Source: Diadema setosum
Taxonomy: Eukaryota > Echinodermata > Echinoidea > Diadematoida > Diadematidae
Assembly (NCBI GenBank): GCA_033980235.1
Contig: CM067075.1
Span: forward strand, 27,930,650 to 27,994,649
DNA: 64,000 bases
Direction of reading: 5' to 3'
Positions 24,917 through 38,900 of the stretch are shown here, piece by piece. The notes below the pieces were generated by a model, which had not been told where the DNA came from, did not search any database, and saw only the letters and a program-made list of their open reading frames with translations. The translations under genes and the position numbers were made by a program. The stretch's first letter is position 1; each line of letters begins with the position of its first letter.

Positions 24917-26428
24917 GTAAACGTTTGACTGTAATGTTTAACTTTAATACCACGAAACTTCGGCGCACTTACCGTATCGTTAAGCAATATTCCGCAAAAG
25001 TTAAAAGATATTAAATCCACATGTTACAGAGAGATGACAAAAGTCATTTCACCCTTGATGAACTCCAGTTGAAACTTTTTTGAAGCAAACGAGTCACAAC
25101 GATAACTTTATTCCCATCCAGATCCACACAGCTGGTTGGAGGTTAAAAAGCCGTCGCACGGTTTATCGTACGTAAAGTAAAGTACGTGCGTTCATAACAT
25201 CGATATGCTATGCCTGATGGGGGCGGAAGGTCGTAGGTGGAGCTCAACTGTATTGGCTTTCCGTGTGTATACGATCCTTTCGCATGCATATCATGTCGGA
25301 GCAAACTTCAACAGCTGGATACCCCACCCCAACACTACGAGTACTCGATCCACCGTCCACCACCACTAACGACCACCACGGTATCACCACCCAATAATAG
25401 CTGGCGCTCTTCCGCATGGCTCGGTTACTGCGATAATAGGCCTATACTCGTGGTAGTATTAAAACGAGTGCAACAATGACTTCGTAAGCACCTTGCGTTA
25501 TCATGATTGTAAACAAAAATGCACCCTCAAAAAACAAACAAACAAATAAAACAAAACACAGAGCCTTATGTCCTCATTGACTCTTTTCCGTTTTACAAAT
25601 TTAGGGAGAGAAGCTTTTCAAATTGGTTTGTATTGATGAAATCCAATCAGTTATTTCGATGTTTGTGTGAAATCAAAAAGATCGGAGCGTGTCTCTGCCT
25701 TCTCGGGAAGATAATATTGATTGCAGAAATCAAGAAAATCCAGATTTTTCGTTTCTATCTTTGTGATTTTCAACGAATGTCCATTCATGAATAGGATAAA
25801 CAAAATAATACAAATATTCCAAGTATATACCGGTATAAACAAAAATTTCTATGCGTGCAGGGGAAGGTTAGAGGCCTATTGGGAAGAAGACTTTATCATT
25901 CCATGAGTTATTATTCTTTAAATGTGTCGTTATAATATATGCATGTAATATTATTTTTTCTCTTAAGTCTTTATACTCTCAACCCTATATATTGCAGCTT
26001 AGTATAATTTTCCCATGTATGCCATTAGAGGGTGAATTGTTAATTTTGGGTTCTTCTGAATGACGACTAATATTTCACTGAAACTGAACTAGAGGACAAT
26101 TGAACTGCATGGGCTTTATACTTCGTATTCGATGGCAGACCACTGGCACTATGAATTGTGCAAATCATTTACAAGATTATTCGGTATGCTGAAAATGATT
26201 TAAGAGTGGAACCAATATTGAAAAGAGTTGGCGTAAACATGGCATTTTGGAACAAAATGGAAATAATTACAGCATCAACAAACCGGGCATCTTTGTTGAC
26301 TCTATGTCAGTGTTTTCTCTTCAACAAAGTAAAACATTTCTTATCAGTCTCCCCCATCATAATATTAAATGGTTTATTTTTCATGTACAACTTCTCAGAT
26401 GCAGACATATACGTTTACTAATAATGTA
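24917..26428. other. no secure gene; mildly CpG-rich 25130-25480
   Basis: The 25130-25480 part is more CpG-rich than its surroundings and could be a promoter for either neighbour. No core promoter element is clear. Confidence 0.35.
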
Positions 26429-26582
26429 CAGGGGCGGATCCAGGAATTCCGTAAAGAGGGGCACAAAAATATCTCTGGTGCTACTTACGGGTTTCATTTC
26501 ATTTTTTTTTTTTTTTTTTGACAAAAAAAAAAAAAATTAAGAGGGGGCTTGCGCTCGGTGCGCCCCTCTGGATCCGCCACTG
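26429..26582. mobile_element. 154-bp hAT-like MITE
   Basis: The ends CAGGGGCGGATCCAG and CTGGATCCGCCACTG are inverted, in the CAG.GGCGGATC form common to hAT non-autonomous elements. ATGTA directly flanks both sides (26424 and 26583), a partial match to an 8-bp duplication. The centre is T- then A-rich. Confidence 0.75.
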
Positions 26583-27073
26583 ATGTAGGTTTATAGAGCA
26601 AACTTAATATCAGAATGATTTTCGTGATATTCCCGTTTCTATCAGTGGTATAAGTCTCTGTAATATCCCGATTATAAATAAGAATGTGGGTACTACGAAC
26701 ATGATGACGCACGATCTCACAGAATAATAATCTTTTCTTGCGTGATATTTTCCATGTTGTTGGTTCCGAGATCTCGTCTTCTCGCATTTTCGGGTCCGAG
26801 AGTGTTTTATACGGTGTATAAGCAATTATAAAGAAGAAGAGTCTCATATCGTCATGAATACCTCCCTTTCTCTCCTTTTCGGGCCAGTCGAGAAGTCGAG
26901 AAGACGAGATCTCACAACTCTGTCAGTTTTTACTAGTATATAGTTTTTATTCTCTCACACATCGATTGTTTATGAACTGTTTATAGATATTCATTTTGTT
27001 TTTGTTTCTGATTGTGCATGTACACTTTGTAATATACATTGACGCTGATAAAGGGTTTTTATTGAAATATAAA

Positions 27074-27185
27074 ATGAATTGAATTGAATTGAATTGAACT
27101 GAACTGAACTGAATTGAATTGAATTGCCCTGAATTGAATTGAACTGAATTGAATTGAATTGCCGTGAATCGAATTGAATAATTGA
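27074..27185. repeat. (GAATT/GAACT)n pentamer array
   Basis: About 110 bp of GAATT and GAACT pentamers with two CC interruptions. It starts just after 'TAAAGGGTTTTTATTGAAATATAAA', which could be the 3' end of a retroposon with a pentamer tail. Confidence 0.85.
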
Positions 27186-27189
27186 ATTG

Positions 27190-28344
27190 TAAAGCGGGCC
27201 TCTGTGGCTCCGGATGGGACTGCATTAATACCCTGTTTGAGGACGTGATAAATATGATGATTATGATAAATGAATAAATTAATTTATAAATTTATAAACA
27301 GGTAATGGACACAATGAACAAATACTCAAATGCTGATGTATAATACATTAATAAATGCTAGGGACTCACACATTGGAGTGGAATTTCATTGAAAAGGGGC
27401 GCTGAAAACTTACCTACTAAACCAATGTGACCGAAATTGTAAGATAAAGCTGCCCATAATTTTATTTGGAGAAGAGAGGAAGCAATATCTCCTCCACTTA
27501 TCTGTAACGCTGCCATGCTCTGCATGGTTGACGGAAAGTAGGAACAACAAAGTCAAAGTATTTCTGTCATAATTTGTGGCAAAAATCATGGTTAATTTAA
27601 CATATAAGCCGCGTTTAGGAACATACGAGCAAGACTATCTAAATCGAACTATTATATATAGAGCCTTGAGAAATTGTCCTCAATATAATAATCTTTCATT
27701 GCATAAGGTTCAGTCTTGTATCTCAATAAAAAAAAAAATACCATAAAAAGGAAGTAATAACTTTTTTTTTCAACTAAATGTCTTGAACATAAATGATGTG
27801 TATATTTATACACGGCTGTTTCAGCACACCCTTGGAAGCTGTCGGTATATGTGGTAAAGTGTATTACAACAATTTACTTTTTAGTGGGCTATATTTTGAA
27901 GCTTTTGAATGCATTTTCATTGTGTTTTTTTTTTTGTTCCTTTTTTCTTTTTGTTTTGTTTTCTTTCGTATTTTCATTTATGCACACACACACACATTCC
28001 TAAAAATCCTTTCTCAATGGTATGATTTAGAGACTATTTCAACCTTTATTTCTACTGAACAAAAAAAATGCATCAGCAGTGCTAGATTATATGCAATAAA
28101 ATCAAATTGAAGATATATGGTAAGGATGTAGGCACTATATTTATTATCTCTAAAACTAAAAGATTAGGGGTACAGTGAATTCGATGTAAGGCGCTTATGG
28201 AGGCCGGGAGATGACATAATAAAGATTTCACTCTATATGCGTATGACTGGTGGTTGTGAAAGTGTTATGTGAAGCTTTAAAGTGGAATAAGTTCCTTTTC
28301 TTAATTATGTTAGATCTCATATCCCACTTTGATAACTCTTCGAT
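27190..28344. other. no gene seen
   Basis: AT-rich with T-rich and TG-rich tracts and no repeats that I could match elsewhere in the window. Confidence 0.5.
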
Positions 28345-28560
28345 GGGGTCTAGGGCAATTACCCCCTGGGCAATTACCCCGCACCCTTCCCCTGGCCCTA
28401 ATCCTAATCCTAATCCTAATCCTGAACCCAACCCTAACCCTAACCCAAACTCCTAACCCTAAACCTAACCCTAACCCTATCTTTACTCTTACCTTACCAC
28501 TAACCAGTATTTGGCCGGGGGGTAATTGCCCTCCGGGGGTAATTGCCCGGATACGCTTCG
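28345..28560. repeat. GGGCAATTACCCC element with interstitial CCCTAA repeats, copy 1
   Basis: Bounded by GGGCAATTACCCC on the left and GGGTAATTGCCC on the right, each doubled. Between them lie many CCTAAT/CCCTAA telomere-like hexamers and CTTACC units. Confidence 0.85.
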
Positions 28561-28994
28561 ATGCTATAGAGCCTACTGTTTGTTTGATATTTGCTTTACT
28601 GATTATATGTAATATACTATATATAATATTATCATGATGTATCTTTTTCATTTCAAGTCCGTTTCTGCCCAGATGATTTGCCCGGTTCTCATCTAACCAA
28701 ACCAAGGTGCGGTCCGTGGCATTGTTGTAATGAAAGAGCTACATTGCGCGGGGGAGGGGAGTTGCCTATATTTTGATATATGGTAGTGGTATTAAATGGT
28801 AAGGGTTTTTTTTTTTTTAAACAAACAATTTGCAGTCATGGAGATGGCTGACTCGCAGAATACATAATCATACTTTGATTAAATTGTAAAACTCCACAAT
28901 TATCTTCTTTTTTTTTTTAATGACACCTGATGAACAAAATTTCAATATGTATCAAAATTCCAAATACACTTGTGCATGAATAGGCCCACATGCT

Positions 28995-29225
28995 TATCCG
29001 GGCAATTACCCCAGAGGGCAATTACCCCCCCCCCCCCCCCCCGGGCGCCCCCCCCCCCCCCCCCCAGCTAAAAATACTCTGGTTAGTGGTAAGGTTAGTG
29101 GTAAGGTTAGAGTAAAGATTATAGGGTTAGGGTTAGGTTTAGGGTTAGGACTTTGGGTTAGGGTTAGGATTAGGATCAGGGGAAGGGTCCGGGGTAATTG
29201 CCCTGGGGGTAATTGCCCTAGACCC
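28995..29225. repeat. GGGCAATTACCCC element with TTAGGG repeats, inverted copy 2
   Basis: The same components as 28345-28560 in opposite orientation (TTAGGG strand on +), about 450 bp away. It holds a C-run expansion at 29025-29065. Together the two copies form a large inverted pair. Confidence 0.85.
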
Positions 29226-29901
29226 CCTACATGGCCGTTTTCAAAAGTGGAGGGGGGGGGGGCACTTCCTGGTTTCATGAGCTAACAAGCAAAAAATAAA
29301 AAAGGGGGACACCAGTGGATCTTCTGGTGCCACTTCCGGGTTTCTTCAGCTGAAAAAAAAAGGGGCGCCGAGCCCCCGGTTCCGCCGACCCTGAAATAGG
29401 CCTATTATAATTAGGCCCTAATTAATGTGGAACAATCATCATAATCATGTATATGCTGTGAGCTTTTGCGTAAAATCAAAAGCAATCAACATGACTGGTA
29501 AAAAGCTCTGAAATATTGTGCTCGATAGCTGGTTGGCTCTAGGCCGAGTCAAGCTAGCTTGCGTAACTTTAAACTCCATTGTAAGCCTATGATATGACGG
29601 TCTCGTGTGTATGTGTGTGCCAATCGGGATGTGGGCTCACCTCCGGTGGGATACATCGATGGTACGGTGTGTGTGGGATCGCAATGACATCCCACGCGCG
29701 AGTGTACCCACCTACGCACAAAAGTGTAGGATTGCCTTCCCTGTAAACGTAAGTGTAATACGTACAACGTACCGGTGAACGTGCGCTCTGTTGTTTACCT
29801 ACATACATATTACACCATTCCTATTCTTGTCCAAAGTTCGGAAACTAACTGGTTCGTGAAGTGACTTCATCTGACTTATTAGAAGGGAGTACAACATATA
29901 A

Positions 29902-29934
29902 ATGGCAGAACCAGAAGAGGCCCAACATTTAGAG
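29902..29934 (+). CDS. candidate first exon of unidentified gene
   Basis: ATG GCA GAA CCA..., 11 codons (MAEPEEAQHLE), ending at a strong donor GAG|GTGAGT, with a TAA directly in frame upstream. Phase 0 out fits the acceptor at 30067. Confidence 0.35.
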
Positions 29935-32900
29935 GTGAGTAGACAGACAAATGGGACTGCTAAATTTTAGCCTTAACATCGTCCGGCGACACTCGATCTT
30001 TATGATCGTAGAGAGGTAGACTCTAGTGGCGGAACGACTTCCCTCCAAAATGAAACCCTGCCACCAGATTACTCACTGTGAAGCCGCCAGCCCTGCCGGC
30101 CCACGTCCGGCCAGCCAGCGGGACGCCGTGCGGAAAATTGCAGGTACTCGGCCAAGATCGCAACAACCAACACGCTCATGACATGAATGACATGCCTGTG
30201 ATAGACCCTGAATAGATCTAGTAGATGGTCTAACACTAACATTAGTGGCCCTCGACTATTGCGATTAGAGAGAAGAAGATTAATTACGTGTACATACAGT
30301 TTAACTTACACTAAAGAGTTCAATTTATCGGGTCCCATGGCCATGCATGTGTGGTCTAGATTCTAGCCAAAAATAAAATGTTGCGCCTGTTTTGTTTGTG
30401 CACAATCAATGGTGTTGTACTCTTCGAATTTTCAGTATGTTTTTGATGTTTGTTTTGGCAATGCAATCTTAATTCTTACTGTCATCTTTGATAGTCAGGG
30501 GCCACACACATAGAAAGGAGAGGTCATCTCTCGATGATCTGTTTGAAGAAGTTTTATAACATTTTTTAGTAGGTTCTACTGACACAAACAAAGTGACGTG
30601 TGATGGTGATGCCTAGATGGTTGTGAAATCGGCCCCACCGCACCTTGCGTTAGCAAGCAAGTTTAGGTTAGGGTTAGGTTTAGGTTAGGGTTGTATTTAT
30701 GTTTAAATTGGCTGTTAAATTAGATCGGGGCCATTACGAAGTTCATCCGAGAATAAAATGTTGAAGAACAGCGGAAAAAATGGGAGAAAGGGAGGAGGAA
30801 AGATGCTATGCTGTGGAAATCGGCCCCACCACTGTATCAATCTCGTGTAAACGCCGTTTTGTGGGGCCGCATTCACAAGTATTATACTGTGGAAGAAAGC
30901 CCCACCGCCGTGCTTATCTACCGATGAACGCCACATGGTGGGAATGAGTTCACGAGTATAGACCTTATGCATTGACGTCATCACTCGCTTGACAACCTCT
31001 CGCGACGCCATCTTAGAGGGCAAGCGAAGTCCTCGACACCGCAGAGGCGTCAGCTAGTTATGTGCTTTTCCTATGCGCGCTAGCGGCGATCGCCTCACTC
31101 GCCGCCAGTCCCCAGGCTAGTGGCAGGTTTTTTTTACCATCAAACAAGTTTGACATGACATGACACATTATGCAGCAATATTTGGGTAATTTTCTCACAT
31201 TGTGCAATCGAAATACTCACAGTACCGTAAAACGGGGTGAATAGGGACAAATTTAAAGTTCTTTTGATTGTATTTTTTTTCATGCAGCCCAGAGACTCAA
31301 TCTTATGTGGGGATTTTATGTCCACCTAAAATACCTTTAATTTGGTATTGTGAAAGAAAATAAATATTTGGGGGAAAAGTATGTTTTTTGATAAAATGAT
31401 GCTGTCCCTATTGACCCCAAATTTGGGGTCAACAGGGACAACACTAATTTTGATTTTAAAAAAGCTATTTGGAGGCATTTTTTTTTTAATCCATCCAATG
31501 AATTGGATTAAGGGAACAACTACAGAGTTTAAAAAATGATATACAAACATTTAAGAGCAATCTATTCCATTGTTAAATCAATCTTTAACAAAAATTTCAA
31601 CAGCCCAACAAAATGAGCTGATATAAAAAAATACGACCCATCAGGTCAAAGGTTAAGATTGAAAAGTAAGTCAAAACTTTACTAATCCATTAAATTGCAC
31701 TCAAATATTAACCCACTTCTTCTTCAAGTGGCAAATCATGATGTACAATCTTATTCATACACTCTAAATTCAGTGTAACTTGACTCTTATGATGTTGGGG
31801 ACATATTGGGAGTTCTTACAGCAATTATAAGCTGGCACCTATTGTATGGGTCTGACCCAAACAGATGTGTTATTGGCATTAAAACATGCAGAAGACAGAG
31901 AAAAGGGTCATGAAATACAAGTGGAAAAGTCCTAGCCTGTCTTAGGCAGTGAAAAAAAATCCCAAGAGGGTGGGTGGGGTCGGGGTTCCCAGACCCTTCC
32001 TCCCAAAGTTAGGGTTAAGACAGCAAAGTTCACTCTCATCTATGTATACAAAAGTGAAGCCACATATCCAAAGATCTTATTGCTCTCTTGTCAAGAGATT
32101 TAGAATGAAAATTCACACTTTTGGAAATAGCCTGACATAACAAACATTTCAGAGTAATTTATGACATTATAATAGTTAATCATACAGAAAATTTAAAGGA
32201 CCAATCAAACGACACCATGGTGTCCCTATTCACCCCAGTCTAACTGATTTTTTGCTCAAGGGAAGAAAAAATGTGCTGTCACAAATTCCTGTTGAAATAA
32301 TTATTTCAAATTTAAAGGTGTGTTGTAGGACCTAATGGGCTAGAGTCATGAACCTTTTTTAGCGAATTTCATTGATTAATGGCCACAGGAGCAGAAAAGT
32401 TTTGACCGCCCTGATTTTTTTGTGATTTTTTGAAAACTTTTTATTTGGACCTCCAGTACCCTTTAAAAAAATTTTCCCATCAGGAGGACCACTTTCTGGA
32501 CACTGTTGGATGGTCCTTCCATCCTGTGATAAAAATAAGAAAAAAAGCTCAAGCAAATTTGAAACATGAACATTCAAAAAACTTTTCTCGGTTTTGTCCC
32601 TATTCACCTCGCCGTCCCTTTTCACCCCGTTTTACGGTAACTACAGAATTCCTAGGTTATATCGCAGAAATTTGTATCCATAGCGCAACATCGCCGTTTT
32701 ACTGAATGTATGTCGCCATTTTGAATTTCATTAGCCAATCACATGCGAGGTACGTGTTTTAGTAAAAAACACGTAGAAATCTACCTCACATGTGATTGGC
32801 TAACGGATTCGTAGGTTGATGAGCTGTTACGACCGCTGGTAGTTACATCTTTTTTCATGAAAATTGTGCCAAAATGTTGGATATATCATTAACCTGGTGA

Positions 32901-35900
32901 GTGCAATGCATACCTCAAATGTCGATTTTGCTATACAAGCTTGAATTTCCCGATCTAGGGCTGTAGATTACATGCAATAGAAAAGACAGTAAAAGAAACA
33001 CCGATGTTGTGTGTAAATGCCCATTGCCTCGCGTGTAAAAGCGCGCTCTAGCAACGCATCGCTTGCCCTCTGAGGGAGGGCGCCCTTCAGTTAGTAAGAC
33101 CGTGTGACGTCATATGCATAAGGTCTATAAACAGGCGAGCCGCCGTACCTTAGTATGGACACGCAGTGGTGGGGCCTATTTCAGGAGTATGCCCCTCACC
33201 CTCCTCATTTACGGCTAAATTCACAGCCTAGTACTAGTTAACGTCCACGAGATCATCAAAATTAAAGGGAAGATAAACCCCAAGAACAATGTAGATTGAG
33301 TGAAAGCAGCAACATTAGTAGAACACATCAGTGAAAGTTTGAAGAAAATCGGACAATTGATGCAAAAGTTATGAATTTTTAAAGTTTTGGTGTTGGAACC
33401 GCTGGATGAGGAGACTACTAGAGGTTATGACGTATGAGTGGCCTACAATATCAAGAAAATATAAAGAAAATACTACAAAAATCCATTTTTCATGAAAATT
33501 ACAAATTCCATCAACTTGATATTGACATATGTTAAGGGTAGCAATAATTCCCCCTGCTTTCTGAAAGCGGTTGGTCCACTGCTCTTTCATAATTCTAGAA
33601 AAGTGAATTTTTGTTGAATATCCTTTATATTTTCTTTGTATTGTTGTCCACTCATACGTCATATCCTCTAGTAGTCTCCTCATCCAGCGGTTCCAACACC
33701 AAAACTTTAAAAATTCATAACTTTTGCATTGATTGTCCGATTTTTCTCAAACTTTCACTGATGTGTTCTACTAATCTTGCTGCTTTCACTCAATCCACAT
33801 TGCTCTTTGGGTTTACCTTCCCTTTAATGTCTGATAAATACAGTACACTCACCAGCTGTTTGAAATATCAAAGATTTGGGTGGAATTGTTAGGGGAAAGG
33901 ACACAGTTACCAGCTCATCAGCACACTGATAACACGCTAATAGTACACTGATATTTTAACCCGTTGAGGACAGGCCGATTCTCCTATAACCACGGGGCGC
34001 TACTTGTACACAGTTATACTGTACGCATTGGGGCTGGCCGCAGTTAATTCTGCTTCAACACGCATTTCCCATACTATGGGCCATAGACACCTGCCCAAGT
34101 ATACTCGGGACTCGTCCTCAATGGGTTAAACTGATTATTGGTGAATACTTCCATTAGCGAATCACATTGGTTTCTTTGGGTAGAGTACCCCCTCAACAGT
34201 ATCAGGTATGAGAGCCTTCAGTCTGTATAGGAGAGGGATTCCATGACTCAGCCGGTCTACTACCCCGTTTATACCAAAGCAAAAAGGGGGTTCTGAAGCC
34301 TATAGCAGTCTCGAGCAGCCTTTAACTCAGTATACCAGTAAACAGACAAAAGGAGATCAGATGAGATCAGATCAGGTCAGGTTCTGAAACCACCTACATG
34401 TACAGGGGGTGGTTTCAGAGCCTGCTATAGCAGTCTCTGCCGCAGTATAAACGCTATACGCTAGGGGGCTCGAGAAACCGTTTTTTAGCCGACCCGGAAG
34501 TTATCGCCGAAGGTCGTCGCCCGCTAACGTAAACAACCCAACCGTCGTGACCAATCCCCGCTGAAGAAAGCCACGCAACTTGCACACTTTCGCGCAAAAG
34601 CCTGCGCTGTGTATCAAGACGGGAGGAGCCGGTTGGGCCTGCTTTTAGCAGGCAGTATAAACAGATGAGAGGCTGCTTTTTCAGTGGGCTTTTGAACTCC
34701 TGGAGGATGCTCTGAAACCCACTAAGCAGTATAAATGGGGTATAAGTCTCTATGGAACATATCCCCAACAGTAAACTGATCTGTGGGTCTACCACACACA
34801 GTGACCTACAGGCTGTAATGCTCTAAAATGACTCGGTATTGACACCTATTGATATTTTAGTTTACAGAATGATATTCTTGTTTTCAGCTTCCCCACGATG
34901 GCATTGTTATCCTAATGTGGTCATGACTAGTATGAATGGCTACTGGTAGCTTAGAGTGCATGCGGTACTGAGCATCTGTGAATACAGTGAAATACCTTGT
35001 AGGTGCATACATATTTGGCTAATGTAAACCATTATTAATTATTGGGGTATATCATTACATCCGTCAAGTGTTTTTCGTTGCTGTTGGTTTCGTCTGATTG
35101 CATAAATGACTCCAAAAATAATTTGTGGACGGATTTCACAAAGTTGATAATGACACAAGGAACTGATGATTAAATTTTGGTAGTGATCTGGAACACTGTG
35201 TGGATCCAGGAATTTTTTATTTTTTTAAGTTTGAAGGATTATCATGGGCAAATAGGGCCAACAAAAGAGGGAGTTCAAGCTGTGTGTACTTGAGGTGTGT
35301 ACAGTTTGTACACATGCACTGAGCAGCATCCAAGGTACAGCAGGAGGAGATGAGGTAGACTCTGAGACACTAGAAAGGCTTCTTTATCATTGGGAAATAG
35401 GGCAATTTCATCATGCATGTATGGATGGAAATAAGCTGCTTGGTAGAAGTTTGCACTCTGTGAGTGCTTTTCTTGTTGGATATTGTGGCATTCAGCATTC
35501 TTGATAATGGTTGGGTTTTAGGGGAATAAATTCAAGAGTTTTGTTTAATTTGTTTTTTTTTGTGTTGTCACTTGAAAGGAAAGGAATTAGCAAAAAAGCT
35601 GTTGCAAACTGATTATCCACCCCATCCCCACTTTTAAAAACTCAGCGCCGTCCCTGTCCAATAGTAGCAAAGCAAGGGATCAGAGTCAAATACAAGTGTA
35701 AGGGCCTGAGGTTTTGATCCAGAGGTAGAAGAAACTTCTAAATACTAACGTTGGTAGGCAAAATGACAAACTTGAAGGGGTAGCACACACATGGACTACA
35801 GATGTACTGTCATGGAGGGAATAGGGACACAGAACAAAGAAGGCAAAAGGGGTAGGTTGGGTGTCAATGGTAAGAAGCCAATCAGGTATTAAAGGAGGTT

Positions 35901-38900
35901 GGATTAAAGTAAAGGGGTGAACGCACAAAAGGGGAGAGGTGTAGGGCCAGTGATAATCTGATGGATCATTGAGAACAACCTGTGAAGGGTAAAGATGAAT
36001 AGGAAGGCAACATCTAACAAAAACAAGACAGTAAAGTTGGGAAGCACAAGGAAGGGCTGAAATAATAACAGGGTGAGTGAAAAGGGGGGGGGGGTGTGGT
36101 CAAACAGAAAGCCCATAAGCTGGTGAACAAAAGTGTATAAAAATGGGAAAGCCAACTTACAATATGCACTGTACACAACATGTGGGTATAATAAAACATA
36201 CATGTACTACAGTGTACACGTAAATACTGTGGGAATAGATACCATGTAACATATTAAATATCGATCCATATAATGTGCGTTTGTGTAATCAATATTGTGT
36301 ATAATGTAAATGAATTCTCCAAAAGTATGATCTCTGATCAAAATGGGGGGGGGGGGTGGGGCATGAAAAATAAATTGTTAAAAAAATAAAAAAATTTGTT
36401 TGTTGTTTGAAATAAAATTTTGTTAAATTTTAAAGTTTCCTATGTTTTCACTAATGTGTTGCAAGTCACAGTCACTTGTCAAATCAGCAGTGGTGATAAT
36501 GTGATCATCTAGTAAATCTTCTATTGAACTGTGCCCAAATCTTCACTTTTAAAAATCTCCTTTTTTGACATGCTATCAATATTTCATTTCAAGAATACAT
36601 GTATTGTATTAAAATTTTCCTTCATATCTGAACATTGTACCATAGTTTGATTGGACTGAGCAACAGTGACTTTTAACCCGTTGAGGACGGTTTGATTTCG
36701 CTACAACACGCATTTCCCATAGACACCTGCCCGAGTATACTCGGGACTCGTCCTCAGCGGGTTAATAGGGAAAAAAGAAGTTGCCCTTGGCTGCAAATGA
36801 AGCACTTTGTAAAGTCTGTGAACTGCACACATGTGAACAGTGACCAGAACATGACCCTGGGTTTCATCACCCTGGGCTTGGTGCACCTGAGTTGACTCAT
36901 GTATACTTGAAAAGAAAAAAGAAAGAGGTGTTTTGCATGCCATTCATGACTGTACACATTGCACAAGGCCAAGTATTGCAAGGGTTTAACAACAACAACA
37001 ACCACAACAACAACACAAATGAAATAAAACATAACATAGCCAAAAATAAAATAAGATTAGATTAGAATTCTTGATATTGGGCCACCAACTTTAAGAATAG
37101 GCAGTCAAACAGGCACTTCAGATTTAAAATGGATTTTTGCCAATGTTTGCATTTATAAATTGAGCCCTCAGAATTAAAGAAGTAAAAATTTAAGTGAGCT
37201 GAACGGGCCAACAGAGAAAAAAAAAGTATTGTTGAGCCCTGGATGTATTAAAGCAATTTCTCTGAGTTGTGGGAGTTCCCCTCTTCGCATTTGATACCGC
37301 TGAGAAAAAAAAAATGAGGGGTTGGTGGTTCTGAAACCTCCTTTAATAGCAGTCTTGAGCAGCCTTTCAGCTCAGTATTTAAACAGGCAGAATTCAGAAA
37401 AGGAGATCCAGTCGGGTCAGATTTGTTTCAGAGCCCCAGCCGCAGTATATACGTCAGGGGGGTTTGAGAAACCGCTGATTAGCATGATGAATTGGTGAAG
37501 AGTATGAGTGTGTGATTGGAGGGAGATATTATGTAAGTGTGGCAAAAAAAGCTGCTGAAAACTGCTTATTCAATAGTGGCGAGCCAATGGAGTAAAATGG
37601 ACTCGGAAGGGGCCTGAGCTGTCGATCCTGGCAGAATTTTTGTCAGAGGCAAAATGACAAACAGAGAGGGAAAGCAATCACATATTATTGTAAAACTCTA
37701 TGTGCCATGGTGGAAACCCCCATGTGCCTGAGACACCAATGTGGTCAAACGTTGAGAAAACAATTTGTTTTTACAATCAATATAGCATTTATAAATTTCT
37801 GTTAAATTGTAGAGAAATTTTCTAAAAGTGTACAGAGAAAATGAAAAGGTTTGCTTTGATGTAAATTCTATAAAAAATCTGTACTTGCTTTTCTTTCAAA
37901 ACATGCCCATAGATACATACTGTACATGTATGACTTTGCACACAAAACAGGGACTGCAACTTAGAATTTGCATGCAAAGCCAGTATGAAACACTGCTTGT
38001 TAGTCATTCACCACATAAAATGCAATCTATAGACGAGAGGAACGGAGTCGCGTGAAACGCTTTCATTATACTGTGGCATGTTGGCGATTTATTGATCGGT
38101 TTGGGCGGGTTTATGTGTGTGAGCAAAATATGCAAAATTGGCACTGCGTCGACGGAGTCGGACATGCGAACGTGGCACATAAAGAGTTAAGGACTACACA
38201 CAACTAGAACAGTCAAGGGAGGGCTAGAGACACAGAACAAAGAAAACAAAAGTGAAGGGTTGGTGGTCATGGGCAAGGAGCCTAACAGGTAAAGGGGAGG
38301 GGGGACAGACAAAAGGAGGGTCAGTGATGATCCCAAGGACCGGGGGGGGGGGGGGGGGGGACAATCTGTGACATAATGAGGCAACATCAAACAAGATAAG
38401 GAACAGCAAAGGGATAAAGAAAGGAAAAGAGTGAAATAGCAACAGCATGAGTTGGGGGGGGGGGGGGGGGGGCTGAGCAAGCAGTGAGCCCTAACCTGGC
38501 CCTAACATAATACAGTGAAACCCCGTTATAACGAGGTCCGTGGGACCATCGATATTACCTCGTTATAACCGGTACCTCGTTATAACCGTACGCATCAAAA
38601 ACAAAGAAAAACATAAGCACGACATCGGAATATACCCATCCTTTGCATTGTTATTACATAATTATGGATCATTATTATTGAGATAATAAAGGGAAATTAT
38701 TTGTGAATTAGACGAAAAAGTAGGGGTTGAAATGAAATAATTCTTTATTGTAATTCTTGTTTGTTAATTTTTCCTAACACCAGCGCAAATAGAGTAAAAT
38801 ACAGGCGTTGTTTACCATAACTTGCGAGTTATTTTTACGCTGTTGGTGCCCAGCGGGAATGCGATGATTTCATGAATCATTTCGGCTGTAATCTTGTACA

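Noticed and set aside
28310..28705. 131-codon ORF with GLGLGLG/RVRVR runs
   Set aside because: Translation of telomere-like hexamers and their neighbours.
30600..30720. Telomere end or chromosome terminus (TTAGGG words)
   Set aside because: Only a few irregular TTAGGG/TTTAGG units inside non-terminal sequence; an interstitial remnant.
36777..36895. Open stretch resembling a coding exon (...MTLGFITLGLVHLS)
   Set aside because: No donor at the end and no phase fit with neighbouring candidates. Similarity to any known family was too vague to use.
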